The notes: generated from the sequence alone by a model not told the origin. Numbered from the stretch's first letter, positions 9,331 through 19,611 are shown. The stretch is DNA of 64,000 bases from Vibrio kanaloae (GCF_024347535.1 NZ_AP025497.1:2046001-2110000); one strand, 5' to 3'. Program-made: numbers and translations.

Positions 9331-10803
9331 ATGTTGTGGCTTTATCTACACTTTCCATCTCTGCAGTTAGATACCTTGTTTAACTCTAATGAATTAGGTT
9401 TGAACGGAGCATCACACGCTCAGCCTATTATCATTGTCGATGAAAAAGATCATCGCGTGCTACAGGCTAACCAAGCCGCACTGCAATCAGGCATCACATT
9501 AGGCATGGGGCTCGGGTCTGCAGCGGCACTTTGCCACAACTTACACGTCCACCCTTACAGCATTGAGCTAGAGAAAAATAAACTGAAAGAGATCGCTCAA
9601 TGGGCATATTTAGTTACATCAGATATGGCGTTACTGCCGCCCAATGGTTTATTGATTAAAGCCTCTAACATGCTGTCGTTTTACAACGGGCTAGACAATT
9701 ACTGGCTCGAACTCAAAAGCCATTTAGAGTTACTCAACATCCAGTTCAGCTTTGCCACAGGTTATTCGCCGCTTTCTGCAATCCTTTTGGGTAAACAATC
9801 AATCAACCAAGTCACTAATAATGTTGAACAAATGAAAGCATGGGCCAATCAGCAAACATTGAGTTCTAGCGAGCTGCCAACTAAGCAAGTGGAGCGTCTG
9901 AACCGCGTCGGCATTAACTTAGTGGAAGACCTATTAAAGTTGCCTTTGCAAGAAGTCGCACGTCGCTTTGATATCGACTTAGTCAACTATGTTGGTCGCC
10001 TTAATGGGCAGTTCAAACACCTGATTGATTTCTATCATCCACCAGAGAGTTTTCAACAATATTTGGAGTTACTGTTTGATATTGAAAACATCCTATTTAT
10101 CGAAAAGCCGTTGCTGAAATTGTTGAATCAGCTCGAGTGTTTTTTGAAACTACGCGACCGAGTGGCTTTCGAGTTAACGCTGACTTTACACCTAAGAGAT
10201 AAAGACGATCACCCTGTCTCTTTTTATTCGGCGCAAGGCGATTACCTTGCTGGAAAATGGGCGAACCTAACGCATCTCACCTTAGAGTCACTAAAGCTCA
10301 CAGCACCGGTTCAGGGGCTGACACTCAGCTTGATTCGTCATGGAGAACCCCAAATGGCCTACCATGACCTTTTTGATGGCAATACCGGAACGCTTGCTGC
10401 GCTAGACCTACTTTCACTGTTACAGGCGAAGCTTGGGCAAGCCTGTATTCAAACTCCTAAAATGCAGCAGGATCCTAGGCCAGAAAAAAACAATCAATAT
10501 TCACTACCAACACTAAGTCATGTGGCAAAAAAGGCTCTGACTCCCCAAAAGGCCAATCAACAAACCACAACAGCTATCAGTATTAATCAACAGCGACTCA
10601 GGCCGAGTATTCTTCTGCCTGAGCCTGAAGTATTAACAGAGAGCGTCACCTTGTCTCAAGGCCCTGAACGCATTGTGTCTGGGTGGTGGGACGGAGAGAA
10701 GATCATTCGTGACTACTTTATTGCTTACAGCAAAAACGGGCGGTGGTTATGGGTATTTAGAACACCAGATAAACAGTGGTTCTTGCACGGTTTGTTCAGC
10801 TAG
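9331..10803 (+). CDS. imuB: ImuB, catalytically dead Y-family polymerase homologue
   Basis: A 490-residue protein of the DinB/Y-family fold. The N-terminal catalytic block reads MLWLYLHFPSLQ, where active polymerases have an aspartate. The second block (LIKASNMLSFYNG) lacks the Asp-Glu pair. This loss of acidic residues is typical of ImuB, which acts as the adaptor joining the beta clamp, ImuA and DnaE2. A long C-terminal tail ends in WLWVFRTPDKQWFLHGLFS. It follows imuA by three bases, so the two are translationally linked; dnaE2 follows after 97 bases. Confidence 0.92.
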   Translation: MLWLYLHFPSLQLDTLFNSNELGLNGASHAQPIIIVDEKDHRVLQANQAALQSGITLGMGLGSAAALCHNLHVHPYSIELEKNKLKEIAQWAYLVTSDMALLPPNGLLIKASNMLSFYNGLDNYWLELKSHLELLNIQFSFATGYSPLSAILLGKQSINQVTNNVEQMKAWANQQTLSSSELPTKQVERLNRVGINLVEDLLKLPLQEVARRFDIDLVNYVGRLNGQFKHLIDFYHPPESFQQYLELLFDIENILFIEKPLLKLLNQLECFLKLRDRVAFELTLTLHLRDKDDHPVSFYSAQGDYLAGKWANLTHLTLESLKLTAPVQGLTLSLIRHGEPQMAYHDLFDGNTGTLAALDLLSLLQAKLGQACIQTPKMQQDPRPEKNNQYSLPTLSHVAKKALTPQKANQQTTTAISINQQRLRPSILLPEPEVLTESVTLSQGPERIVSGWWDGEKIIRDYFIAYSKNGRWLWVFRTPDKQWFLHGLFS

Positions 10804-10900
10804 TCAGTAAGACAGTTTGGTAAGTCGTTCTTGCCACTTGTTCCATTTAAACGCCCCTTTTCAATCATGTTCACTCTCAATGATTAAGTGAGGTTACGTT

Positions 10901-13900
10901 ATGTCTCAGCAATACTCAGAGCTTTTCTGCCAAAGTAATTACTCCTTCCTTGAGGGAGCTTCGCATGCGGAAGAGCTTGTTTTACAGGCCGACTTCTTAC
11001 GTTACAAAGCATTCGCGGTCACCGATGAGTGCTCGGTAGCGGGCATCGTGAAGGTTCACTCTGCAATCAAGCAACATAAACTGTCGCTCAAGCAAATTGT
11101 CGGGAGCATGTTTTGGTTAAATGACGAGTGCCAAGTTGTCTTGTTATGCCCAAATAGAACGGCCTATGCCGAGCTGTGCCGTATTATTACCAACGCGAGA
11201 CGTCGTAGCAGCAAAGGACATTATCAGCTCTCTGAATGGGATATCATGTCGGCTAAGCATTGCTTCATTCTTTGGTTACCTCAACAGAAAAATGAAGACT
11301 CACATTGGGGACAATGGCTTTCTCAGCATCACTCCGGCCGGCTGTGGATTGGCCTACAACGACACCTAAAACAAACCGACCAGCAGTACATGGATTACTG
11401 TGTTGAACTATCACAACATCATCAACTGCCAATAACAGCTTGTGGTGGCGTGCTGATGCACAACGCTAATCGTTTGCCCTTACAGCACTCACTCACCGCG
11501 ATAAAGTACCAAAAAACCATTACCGAAGTGGGCAGTCACTTACTCGCTAATGCCGAGCGCTGTTTACGAAGTATTGATAAGCTCTCTCATATATTCAAAG
11601 CTGAGTGGCTAAAAGAGAGTAATCATATCTCTAAGCTGTGCGAATTTGATTTAGACAGCTTACGTTACGAATACCCAAGTGAACTTATTCCTCAAGGTGA
11701 GACGCCCATGAGCTATCTGCGAATGTTGGTCGAGAAAGGAAAACAGGCTCGCTTCCCGCAAGGCGTGCCTAACAACATTCAACAAATCATAGAGAAAGAA
11801 TTGGGGCTGATTGAAGAGCTAGACTACCCTTTCTTCTTTCTCACGATCCACGACATCGTCATGTTTGCCAAAAGCCAAGGGATTCTTTACCAAGGTCGAG
11901 GTTCAGCGGCCAATTCCGTGGTCTGTTACTGCTTAGAAATCACCTCTGTCGACCCAAGGCAGATCTCGGTGTTATTTGAGCGCTTCATCAGTAAAGAGCG
12001 CGATGAGCCGCCCGATATTGATGTCGATTTTGAGCACGAACGACGTGAAGAAGTCATCCAATACATCTATCAAAAATACGGTAGAGAACGCGCTGCGCTT
12101 GCCGCAACGGTCATTTCATATCGCTTCAAAAGTGCAGTAAGAGATGTCGGCAAAGCATTAGGGCTACAAGAAACCCAGCTTGATTATTTCATTAAGAACA
12201 CGAATCGCAGAGACAAAAGCCTAGGTTGGCAGACTCAGCTCACCCAATTAGGACTACAACCTGACTCTTTAAAGGGTCAGCAATTTATCCATTTGGTTAA
12301 TGAAATTATTGGCTTTCCACGTCACCTGTCTCAGCACGTCGGCGGCTTTGTGATCTCTTCTGGGCCTCTGTATGAACTGGTTCCTGTCGAGAATGCGGCA
12401 ATGCACGACCGAACCATTATTCAATGGGATAAGGATGATCTAGAAACCTTAGGCTTGCTGAAAGTTGATGTACTCGCGTTAGGTATGCTCTCTGCGATTC
12501 GTAAATGTTTCGACCTGATCAAACGCATTCACGGGCGATCACTGACCATTGCTGAGATCACTCGCCTTAAGGACGATCCTCAGGTTTACGGCATGATTCA
12601 GCGAGCAGATACGGTCGGGATATTCCAAATTGAGTCACGTGCGCAAATGAGTATGCTGCCAAGGCTTAAACCGAAAACTTACTACGACTTGGTAATTCAA
12701 ATCGCTATCGTGCGCCCGGGTCCAATTCAGGGCGATATGGTACATCCATTTCTAAAACGTCGAGATGGCATTGAACCCATAAGTTACCCATCTAAAGAGG
12801 TGGAATCGGTACTATCACGCACCTTAGGTGTACCTATATTTCAAGAACAAGTGATTAAACTCGCGATGGTAGCTGCAGGGTTCACTGGCGGAGAAGCGGA
12901 TCAACTCAGGCGCGCGATGGCCGCTTGGAAGAAAAACGGTAACGTGTTTAAGTTTAAAAACAAACTCATCGAAGGCATGCAAAAACGCGGCTACAAAACC
13001 GAGTTTGCCGAACAGATATTTAAACAGATATGCGGCTTTGGCGAGTACGGTTTTCCGGAAAGTCATTCAGCTTCGTTTGCGGTATTAGCCTATTGTTCAG
13101 CTTGGTTGAAATGTTACTACCCAGAATGTTTCTACGCTTCTTTACTGAATAGCCAACCCATGGGTTTTTATAGCCCGTCGCAGTTGGTACAAGATGCACA
13201 GAGACACAATCTGGTGATTCTTCCGGTATGTGTGAATACCTCTCAAGAGAATCACACGGTTGTTTCTCATCAGAATGGTCTAGCGATTCGATTAGGGCTG
13301 CGACAAATCAAAGGCTTGAGCGAACACGGTATCCAGAGCGTACTCGCCAATCGTCCGCATTCCGGTTATCGTCATCCTAGTCAGGTGAAACAACTATCGA
13401 TCCATAAAAAAGACATCGAACTGCTCGCCTCGGCTAATGCGTTGCACAATGTTTCCGGTGATCGTTTCCAAACTCGTTGGGCACTGATGGACTCCGCTTC
13501 TGACCTGCCTCTATTTCGTCAGGCTTACGACAAGGTAGAGCACGCTTTGCATAAACCCAATGAGATGCAGGATCTATTGGAAGATTTCACCAGTGTCGGG
13601 ATTTCATTAAACAAGCACCCCATCACTTTGCTCGAAGAAGCGGGACGATTAGGTCGATTCACACACATGAAAGATCTAATACAACAAAGGCACAAATCTA
13701 TGGTCACCGTTGTCGGATTAGTCACAGGCAAACAATCTCCCGGAACCGCGGCAGGTGTCACCTTTGTCACTCTGGAGGATAGCACTGATAATATTAATGT
13801 TGTTGTATGGGGAGCTACCGCACGAGCTCAGCAGAAAGCCTACCTCACAGCCAAAGCATTAAAAGTACAGGGAATATTAGAAAAGGAAGGCGAAGTAATG

Positions 13901-13978
13901 CATGTGATTGCTGGGAAGCTCATCGATATTACCGATGAAATTGTTGGTTTGAAAACCAAATCACGGGATTTCCATTAG
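10901..13978 (+). CDS. dnaE2: Error-prone DNA polymerase III alpha subunit DnaE2 (ImuC)
   Basis: A 1025-residue C-family polymerase, the normal DnaE2 length and shorter than replicative DnaE. The N-terminus carries a PHP domain (YSELFCQSNYSFLEGASHAEEL). The palm carries PDIDVDF with catalytic aspartates at 372, 374 and 376, RGSAANS just before it, and VDVLALGML after it. The C-terminal region holds an OB-fold (VTVVGLVTGKQSPGTAAG). DnaE2 carries out mutagenic bypass of damage together with ImuA and ImuB. There is no second LexA box before it, so it probably depends on the imuA promoter. Confidence 0.96.
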   Translation: MSQQYSELFCQSNYSFLEGASHAEELVLQADFLRYKAFAVTDECSVAGIVKVHSAIKQHKLSLKQIVGSMFWLNDECQVVLLCPNRTAYAELCRIITNARRRSSKGHYQLSEWDIMSAKHCFILWLPQQKNEDSHWGQWLSQHHSGRLWIGLQRHLKQTDQQYMDYCVELSQHHQLPITACGGVLMHNANRLPLQHSLTAIKYQKTITEVGSHLLANAERCLRSIDKLSHIFKAEWLKESNHISKLCEFDLDSLRYEYPSELIPQGETPMSYLRMLVEKGKQARFPQGVPNNIQQIIEKELGLIEELDYPFFFLTIHDIVMFAKSQGILYQGRGSAANSVVCYCLEITSVDPRQISVLFERFISKERDEPPDIDVDFEHERREEVIQYIYQKYGRERAALAATVISYRFKSAVRDVGKALGLQETQLDYFIKNTNRRDKSLGWQTQLTQLGLQPDSLKGQQFIHLVNEIIGFPRHLSQHVGGFVISSGPLYELVPVENAAMHDRTIIQWDKDDLETLGLLKVDVLALGMLSAIRKCFDLIKRIHGRSLTIAEITRLKDDPQVYGMIQRADTVGIFQIESRAQMSMLPRLKPKTYYDLVIQIAIVRPGPIQGDMVHPFLKRRDGIEPISYPSKEVESVLSRTLGVPIFQEQVIKLAMVAAGFTGGEADQLRRAMAAWKKNGNVFKFKNKLIEGMQKRGYKTEFAEQIFKQICGFGEYGFPESHSASFAVLAYCSAWLKCYYPECFYASLLNSQPMGFYSPSQLVQDAQRHNLVILPVCVNTSQENHTVVSHQNGLAIRLGLRQIKGLSEHGIQSVLANRPHSGYRHPSQVKQLSIHKKDIELLASANALHNVSGDRFQTRWALMDSASDLPLFRQAYDKVEHALHKPNEMQDLLEDFTSVGISLNKHPITLLEEAGRLGRFTHMKDLIQQRHKSMVTVVGLVTGKQSPGTAAGVTFVTLEDSTDNINVVVWGATARAQQKAYLTAKALKVQGILEKEGEVMHVIAGKLIDITDEIVGLKTKSRDFH

Positions 13979-14010
13979 CGACTCAGATAGCCGTTTTCAT
14001 AAACGCTAAA

Positions 14011-14039
14011 AGCGAAAAAGGGAAGCATCTGCTTCCCTT
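14011..14039 (+). terminator. Probable terminator of dnaE2
   Basis: GGGAAGC (14020-14026) pairs with GCTTCCC (14031-14037) around a 4-base loop, 41 bases after the dnaE2 stop. The downstream T-run is poor, so termination may be weak. Confidence 0.5.
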
Positions 14040-14132
14040 CAGTTCAGCTCAGTTCAAATTATTGAATAATACCTCAACGCTATCCGCCGTAAGCCTTTTC
14101 TTAAAGGCTCTATAAACCATTAGCAGTATTAC

Positions 14133-15074
14133 TTACAAAATCTGGCGCATTCGTTCTTGAGTCACTTCAACTAATAGGTCTGGTTGGAATTTAGAAATGA
14201 AGCGATTACACCCTACTTTCTCAACCATTGCTTCATTGAAACTACCACTTAATGAAGTATTTAGCGTAATGAATAAGTCACGCATTCTTGGATCACTACG
14301 AACCTCATGAGTCAGTTTATAGCCGTCCATTTCAGGCATTTCAGCATCGGTAATCATCAACAATATTTCCTGATTAATGTCTTTACCTTCGTCACACCAT
14401 CCCTTAAGCAGATTCAAAGCTTCTAAGCCATCGCAACATTCAATAATATTCAGGCCGAGTTGTGACAAAGTGCCTTTAATCTGGTTACGTGCTGTTGAAG
14501 AGTCATCAACAATAAGAACGTTACGTCCAACCATCTCATTGGCGAGCTGCTCGTCTAAAATCCCTTCAGAGATAGAAACATCGTAATCAATGATCTCAGC
14601 TAGTACCTTTTCAACATCGATGATCTCAACAATTTTATGTTGATCTTCTTCTTGAATATGCGTAATCGCTGTTAGGTAGTTTGCACGCCCTGCTGTCTTC
14701 GGTGGTGGCTGGATTTCAGTCCACATCGTATTCACAATATTACGAACTTGCCCAACCAAAAAACCTTGAACGGTTCGGTTGTACTCCGTAATAATCAAAT
14801 TACTTTCTTGAGAATCGGCACGTGATGGCGGAAAGCCTATCGCACTACGTAAATCAATTACAGGTACGGACTCACCGCGCAAAGAAGCAACGCCGGTAAT
14901 ATTATGATGGGAGCCTGGAAAGCGAGTGAGTACTGGCAATTTTAGGACTTCTTTCACTTTAAACACGTTAATCGCAAATAATTGACGACTATTTAAACTG
15001 AATAATAAGAGTTCCAGACGGTTTTCACCTACCAGTTTGGTTCTTTGATCAACCGAATTTAAAACTCCAGACAT
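14133..15074 (-). CDS. cheV: Chemotaxis coupling protein CheV (CheW-receiver hybrid)
   Basis: A 313-residue protein. Residues about 10-165 form a CheW domain (FAINVFKVKEVLKLP, GVASLRGESVPVIDL). Residues about 180-310 form a CheY-like receiver with the acidic pair in LIVDDSS, the phosphorylated aspartate in MITDAEMPEMDG and the conserved lysine in FISKF. CheV couples chemoreceptors to CheA and may act as a phosphate sink. The frame is open to 15149. I chose the ATG at 15074 because the family begins MSGVLNSVDQRTKLVG and AAGGTG lies just before it. No other chemotaxis gene is nearby; vibrios usually have several cheV copies. Confidence 0.93.
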   Translation of the reverse strand: MSGVLNSVDQRTKLVGENRLELLLFSLNSRQLFAINVFKVKEVLKLPVLTRFPGSHHNITGVASLRGESVPVIDLRSAIGFPPSRADSQESNLIITEYNRTVQGFLVGQVRNIVNTMWTEIQPPPKTAGRANYLTAITHIQEEDQHKIVEIIDVEKVLAEIIDYDVSISEGILDEQLANEMVGRNVLIVDDSSTARNQIKGTLSQLGLNIIECCDGLEALNLLKGWCDEGKDINQEILLMITDAEMPEMDGYKLTHEVRSDPRMRDLFITLNTSLSGSFNEAMVEKVGCNRFISKFQPDLLVEVTQERMRQIL

Positions 15075-15233
15075 ACAACACCTTAGTGACAAATAATAAC
15101 TTTGGCTACAATAGCCTACTTCAATAGGATAACACAAAGCGCCAATCACAGAATACTTAAACTAAGTACCAAAAATACTGCAATACGAAGCTTAGGTGTA
15201 TGGTTGGAGTAGACTATAACAGTAGTAAAGAAG

Positions 15234-16451
15234 CTAACCTTCAATAACTTTCATCAATAGCTGACCATCGTACAAAGCCTGCTTGATAAGCGCAGCACCC
15301 GGCATGGTCGCCTGCTTATAAAAACGAGACTCCACCAACTCTAAGTCTTGATGGTAAACCGATAAACTCTGCTCTTCGATACACTTTTGAATTTCAGGGT
15401 ATAGGACACTTTTTGCTTGGTTAATAACACCGCCAACCAATATTTTCTCTGGGTTGAATAGGTTAATCACAATCGCAATCGCCGCACCTAGGTAGCGACC
15501 TAACTGCTCAATCACTTCGACGGCTAACTCATCTCCACCGGCTGCTGCCGCGCAGATTTGCTCAATGGTGACATCTTCAAACACAGACAAGGTTGATGTT
15601 TCACCATTTGCGAGTCTTGCTTTCACTTGGTCACGTATCGCTTGTGAACTCGCTACCGTTTCTAAACAGCCTCGGTTACCACAATGACAAAGCTTGCCTT
15701 CTTTATCGATCTGGATATGCCCCAGTTCACCGATATTGCCATGACGCCCTTGCAAAACACGTCCATCAAGAATAATCCCGGCACCTAAACCATGGTGAAT
15801 CGAGATAAGAACAGAGTTGTCGTTGTCTTGTGAATTACCAAACAGCTTCTCTGCCAATGCCCATGCTCGGGTGTCATTGGCAATAAAGACTGGCAAGCCC
15901 GTTTCTTTATAGATCTCCGGCCCTAACGCTAAATTTTCAACATTATAGTGTGGCATCTGCAACACTATACCTTGCTCAGAATTCACAAGGCCAGGTAGCG
16001 TAACCGCAATGCTGGTTACCCTATCGAGTTGTTCAGCATAGGTTTGGAAGAATTCATCAATCTCATGCAATAAGCGAGCAAGCACATCGTCTTGGTCACG
16101 TTCATGAATATCGATTTTAGTATCGATAAGAACATCACCACCCAATTCATGCAGAGCAATTGTCAAGTATCCACGACCAAGACGCATCGACAGAAACTGC
16201 CAACCTTCGTTATTGGTTTGCAGACCGACAGCCGGACGCCCACGAGTGGTGGCTTCTTGAACCGTCGTTTCATGAATAAGGTGAGCTTCAATGAGTTCAC
16301 GGGTAATTTTAGTAATACTCGCCGGAGCCAACTCACTTTGCTTGGACAAATCGATACGAGAAATAGGACCTTTAAGGTCAATTAGTTTATATACACGACC
16401 AGCATTGACCTGTTTGATATGATCAATATGGCCCGGTTGAGCCATGTACAT
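15234..16451 (-). CDS. mlc: ROK family transcriptional repressor Mlc
   Basis: A 405-residue ROK regulator whose N-terminus (AQPGHIDHIKQVNAGRVYKLID) is nearly that of E. coli Mlc. The winged helix-turn-helix covers about residues 20-70 (LAPASITKITRELI), followed by the sugar-kinase-like ROK fold and the zinc motif CHCGNRGCLE. In E. coli Mlc represses ptsG and other sugar uptake genes until the EIIB domain of dephosphorylated PtsG sequesters it. ptsG is 4.7 kb away in this window. The ATG at 16451 has GGAG 6 bases upstream; alternatives are TTG at 16463 and ATG at 16445. NagC is the close alternative. Confidence 0.88.
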   Translation of the reverse strand: MYMAQPGHIDHIKQVNAGRVYKLIDLKGPISRIDLSKQSELAPASITKITRELIEAHLIHETTVQEATTRGRPAVGLQTNNEGWQFLSMRLGRGYLTIALHELGGDVLIDTKIDIHERDQDDVLARLLHEIDEFFQTYAEQLDRVTSIAVTLPGLVNSEQGIVLQMPHYNVENLALGPEIYKETGLPVFIANDTRAWALAEKLFGNSQDNDNSVLISIHHGLGAGIILDGRVLQGRHGNIGELGHIQIDKEGKLCHCGNRGCLETVASSQAIRDQVKARLANGETSTLSVFEDVTIEQICAAAAGGDELAVEVIEQLGRYLGAAIAIVINLFNPEKILVGGVINQAKSVLYPEIQKCIEEQSLSVYHQDLELVESRFYKQATMPGAALIKQALYDGQLLMKVIEG

Positions 16452-16769
16452 TTTACGCTCCAAAAATCATCAACTGGATAATTTTTTTACTTTGCGAAGT
16501 AATTGTGAAGTCACTTGGTATATCGCCGTGACCAGTATCACGTATATACATGAATCTTTGTGTATCGAGTCAAATAGTTCGAGAAGAATTATCATCCAAA
16601 TTGAGAAATTAAGACTTAATTTTCGAAAAAAAACATCACGACTGAGGCATGAATCCAATCATTGTGGATAATTGGAGAAATACCTTCCAAGCTCCCAATA
16701 AATTATCAATTAATGCATATACTTAATTCAGCCTTAAATCAGATTACAGTCCTCACTCTAGGAGTATTC
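16452..16769. promoter_or_regulatory. Divergent mlc-pykA control region with a CRP-like palindrome
   Basis: This gene-free stretch separates mlc and pykA. It contains CGTGACCAGTATCACG at 16527-16542, a perfect dyad that differs from the CRP consensus TGTGA-N6-TCACA only at its two outermost bases. CRP control of mlc is known in E. coli. The rest is AT-rich, with no strong terminator and no convincing small gene. Confidence 0.45.
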
Positions 16770-18218
16770 ATGACAGCCGCATTAAGAAAAACGAAAATCG
16801 TCACCACACTAGGCCCTTCAACAGATAAAGGTAATGTGCTTGAAGCTATCATCAAAGCCGGTGCCAATATCGTCCGTATGAACTTCTCTCACGGCAGCAG
16901 CGACGATCACATCCAACGCGCAGAACAAGTTCGAGCGATAGCTAAACGGCTCGGCACTCAAGTCGCCATTTTAGGAGATTTGCAAGGTCCAAAGATTCGT
17001 GTGTCGACATTCAAAGATGGCAAGATCCAATTAGCCGTCGGAAACCAGTTCACTCTAGACAGTAACCTAGGTTTAGGTGAAGGCAACCAACAAGCCGTTG
17101 GCCTCGATTACAAAGAGCTGCCAAACGACGTATCAGCTAACGACATCTTATTACTCGACGATGGTCGTGTTCAATTAAAAGTGACCAGTGTCGAAGGGTG
17201 TAAAGTCCACACTGAAGTGATCATCGGAGGCCCTCTCTCCAACAACAAGGGGATTAATAAAAAAGGGGGTGGCTTATCCGCAGAAGCGCTGACAGAAAAA
17301 GACAAGCGCGATATCGTAACCGCAGCACAAATCAAAGTGGATTACCTAGCGGTGTCTTTCCCTCGCAATGGCGAAGATATGCATTACGCGCGTCAACTCG
17401 CACATGAAGCCGGCTTAGAGGCTCATCTTGTGGCTAAAGTGGAACGAGCAGAGACAGTCGCCACTATTGAGAACATGGATGACATCATAATGGCCTCAGA
17501 TGTGGTCATGGTGGCCCGTGGTGACCTAGGAGTAGAGATTGGTGACCCAGAGTTGGTTGGAGTACAAAAACAGCTTATACGTCGTGCAGGGGCGCTTAAT
17601 CGAACAGTGATCACCGCAACTCAGATGATGGAGTCGATGATCTCCGCTCCAATGCCAACTCGGGCAGAAGTCATGGATGTAGCGAATGCCGTACTTGATG
17701 GGACGGATGCCGTAATGCTTTCCGGTGAAACAGCAGCAGGCGATTACCCAGTCGAAACCGTGAAATCAATGGCAGAAGTCTGTATTGGCGCTGAAAAGAT
17801 GGCGGGTATTAACAACCACTCCAATTACCGTCTTGATCGTACCTTTGTAACGGCTGAAGAAACCGTTTCGATGGCGACCATTTACTCTGCGAACCATATG
17901 GAAGGAATTAAAGGCGTGGTCACTCTCACTGAATCCGGACGCACAGCACTGATGATGTCACGCCTCAGCGCCGATATGCCCATCTACGCACTATCTCGTA
18001 ACGAAAGCACACTTAACCGTTGCACATTGTACAGAGGGGTTACCCCAATTTACTTTGAAACAGAAGCCAAAGACAGCCTTGATATTGCGCTCTCTACGCT
18101 CGCCTGCTTGAAAGAAAAAGGATATCTCACATGTGGCGATCTAGTGATCATCACACAAGGGGACATTATGGATGTAGCCGGATCGACCAACTGTATGAGA
18201 ATTCTGCCTGTAACCTAA
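16770..18218 (+). CDS. pykA: Pyruvate kinase (PykA, type II)
   Basis: A 482-residue enzyme converting phosphoenolpyruvate and ADP to pyruvate and ATP at the end of glycolysis. Diagnostic blocks are [14 protein letters not shown], the PK signature around VAKVERAE, the metal site [11 protein letters not shown] and [10 protein letters not shown]. The sequence follows E. coli PykA (480 residues) more closely than PykF, so it is the AMP/sugar-phosphate-activated isoform by homology. The frame is open to 16662, but AGGAG at 16760-16764 fixes the ATG at 16770. It is divergent from mlc. Confidence 0.95.
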   Translation: MTAALRKTKIVTTLGPSTDKGNVLEAIIKAGANIVRMNFSHGSSDDHIQRAEQVRAIAKRLGTQVAILGDLQGPKIRVSTFKDGKIQLAVGNQFTLDSNLGLGEGNQQAVGLDYKELPNDVSANDILLLDDGRVQLKVTSVEGCKVHTEVIIGGPLSNNKGINKKGGGLSAEALTEKDKRDIVTAAQIKVDYLAVSFPRNGEDMHYARQLAHEAGLEAHLVAKVERAETVATIENMDDIIMASDVVMVARGDLGVEIGDPELVGVQKQLIRRAGALNRTVITATQMMESMISAPMPTRAEVMDVANAVLDGTDAVMLSGETAAGDYPVETVKSMAEVCIGAEKMAGINNHSNYRLDRTFVTAEETVSMATIYSANHMEGIKGVVTLTESGRTALMMSRLSADMPIYALSRNESTLNRCTLYRGVTPIYFETEAKDSLDIALSTLACLKEKGYLTCGDLVIITQGDIMDVAGSTNCMRILPVT

Positions 18219-18310
18219 CTCTAAAATCTTCAAGTTTGTTCAATCATCTAAAGCCCGAAGGCTAATTATTCAGTGTTTAAAGTTTTGGTTTTCGAGAGCA
18301 AATAAAAAAG

Positions 18311-18343
18311 AAAGGGTTATCGGACCAAGTTCAATAACCCTCT
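18311..18343 (-). terminator. Terminator of the patatin-like gene
   Basis: AGGGTTAT (18313-18320) pairs with ATAACCCT (18334-18341). On the minus strand it is followed by TTTCTTTTTT. It lies between convergent pykA and the lipase gene and may also slow pykA transcripts. Confidence 0.7.
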
Positions 18344-18361
18344 CCATTTCAAAAAACTTTT

Positions 18362-19570
18362 CTACAAGTATTTTTTTCCGGCAGCATCGGTTACCAAATG
18401 TGGCGTATGTGAGCTACGAGCGTTGTCAGTGGAAGAATAAGTTTCAACAAAACGATAGCCAGCTTCTAACCCCAATTCGTAATCATGCAGTAAATCATCT
18501 TTATGACTCATTAATGAGCTCGATTTAAGCGTTTGACTAGGTGCTATCTGAACCACAAAAGTATCATCGGGAGGTGAGTTAAGGAAGTTCTGAGTCAACG
18601 AGTAAGTTTGGTAATGAACCATCAACATATCAGCTAATCCTGAATCAAATTTATCACCAATCAAATGACTTAAACGATAGATATCATCAGCACCAAATAA
18701 CCATCGACCGCCATTTAGAAGATCTAAATGTACCCTATCTCTCTTTTGTTCTTTTGAGCTCAAGATTTGTTGTTGAAAAAACGATGTCCAATCGTTTTTC
18801 CATTGGTCCACTTTTTGTTGCCAATGACCGTGAACGTTATTAAACGAACCGCGAAACCATTCAAGTTCTTCTAAAGATAGCGTCTTATTTTTTACAGGTA
18901 AAATTGGCTTGCTATGGACCGGATTTAGTTCAAACGCAGGCTCAGTTCTAATTACGACGATAGAACGAGCATTGCGTCGCCAAGCTTCTTGTACAGGAAT
19001 AGATGCTGACACACCACCATCCACATAAGAACCGTTTCCAATACGTATTTCATCATTATATAGACGTGGAATGGCGCACGTGGCAACCATTACCTTGTAC
19101 CAATCTTCACTTAATACAGGAAAGTAGTAATCTTGAAGATCTTTCGAATCGGTGACCGCGGCAAAGAGTTGACGATCACCCAACGTTTGTCTTCCCAAAT
19201 CAAGGTCGAGCTTATATGGATAGGCCATGATTTTCTCTAAGGCCCACTCTAACCCCAACTTTTTTCGATGTCGTATATAAGAAAATAGGTTAAAGAACTC
19301 TGGAGAAGTAGTGAGTTCGAGGACAAAAGAACGACTTAAGCCTTTATTACGACATAGGTAAGCGCATAAATTGAGAGCGCCAGCAGAAGTGCCAAAAAAC
19401 TCATCGAAAGGGTCAAAGTTAGAGATCAGGAACGCATCCAGTACCCCTGAGGTGAAAATGCCTCTCTGTCCGCCCCCTTGAGCAACCAGTGCAGTTTTTC
19501 CAGCAATAAACTTAGCGTAGTAATCCAAATCTATTGCTGTATCAATATTGGTTATAATACCACTATTCAT
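18362..19570 (-). CDS. Patatin-like phospholipase family protein
   Basis: A 402-residue protein with all patatin landmarks: the oxyanion loop GGGQRG (about residue 32), the nucleophile elbow GTSAG (about 61) and the catalytic aspartate in DGG (YVDGGVSAS, about 190). It therefore should hydrolyse acyl esters, probably phospholipids. It resembles E. coli YjjU and lacks a signal peptide, suggesting a cytosolic or membrane-associated enzyme. The start is backed by AGGGA four bases upstream. A 29-codon membrane peptide gene lies 41 bases upstream on the same strand. The physiological substrate cannot be told from sequence. Confidence 0.88.
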   Translation of the reverse strand: MNSGIITNIDTAIDLDYYAKFIAGKTALVAQGGGQRGIFTSGVLDAFLISNFDPFDEFFGTSAGALNLCAYLCRNKGLSRSFVLELTTSPEFFNLFSYIRHRKKLGLEWALEKIMAYPYKLDLDLGRQTLGDRQLFAAVTDSKDLQDYYFPVLSEDWYKVMVATCAIPRLYNDEIRIGNGSYVDGGVSASIPVQEAWRRNARSIVVIRTEPAFELNPVHSKPILPVKNKTLSLEELEWFRGSFNNVHGHWQQKVDQWKNDWTSFFQQQILSSKEQKRDRVHLDLLNGGRWLFGADDIYRLSHLIGDKFDSGLADMLMVHYQTYSLTQNFLNSPPDDTFVVQIAPSQTLKSSSLMSHKDDLLHDYELGLEAGYRFVETYSSTDNARSSHTPHLVTDAAGKKYL

Positions 19571-19611
19571 TTATTCCCTGAGTATAAAACCCGGCCTCTC
19601 CACAAATAGTA

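Noticed and set aside
16618..16640. TTAATTTTCGAAAAAA as a possible Mlc or NagC operator
   Set aside because: It contains the palindrome TTTTCGAAAA but lacks the central spacer expected between ROK half-sites; it may be a chance AT-rich match.
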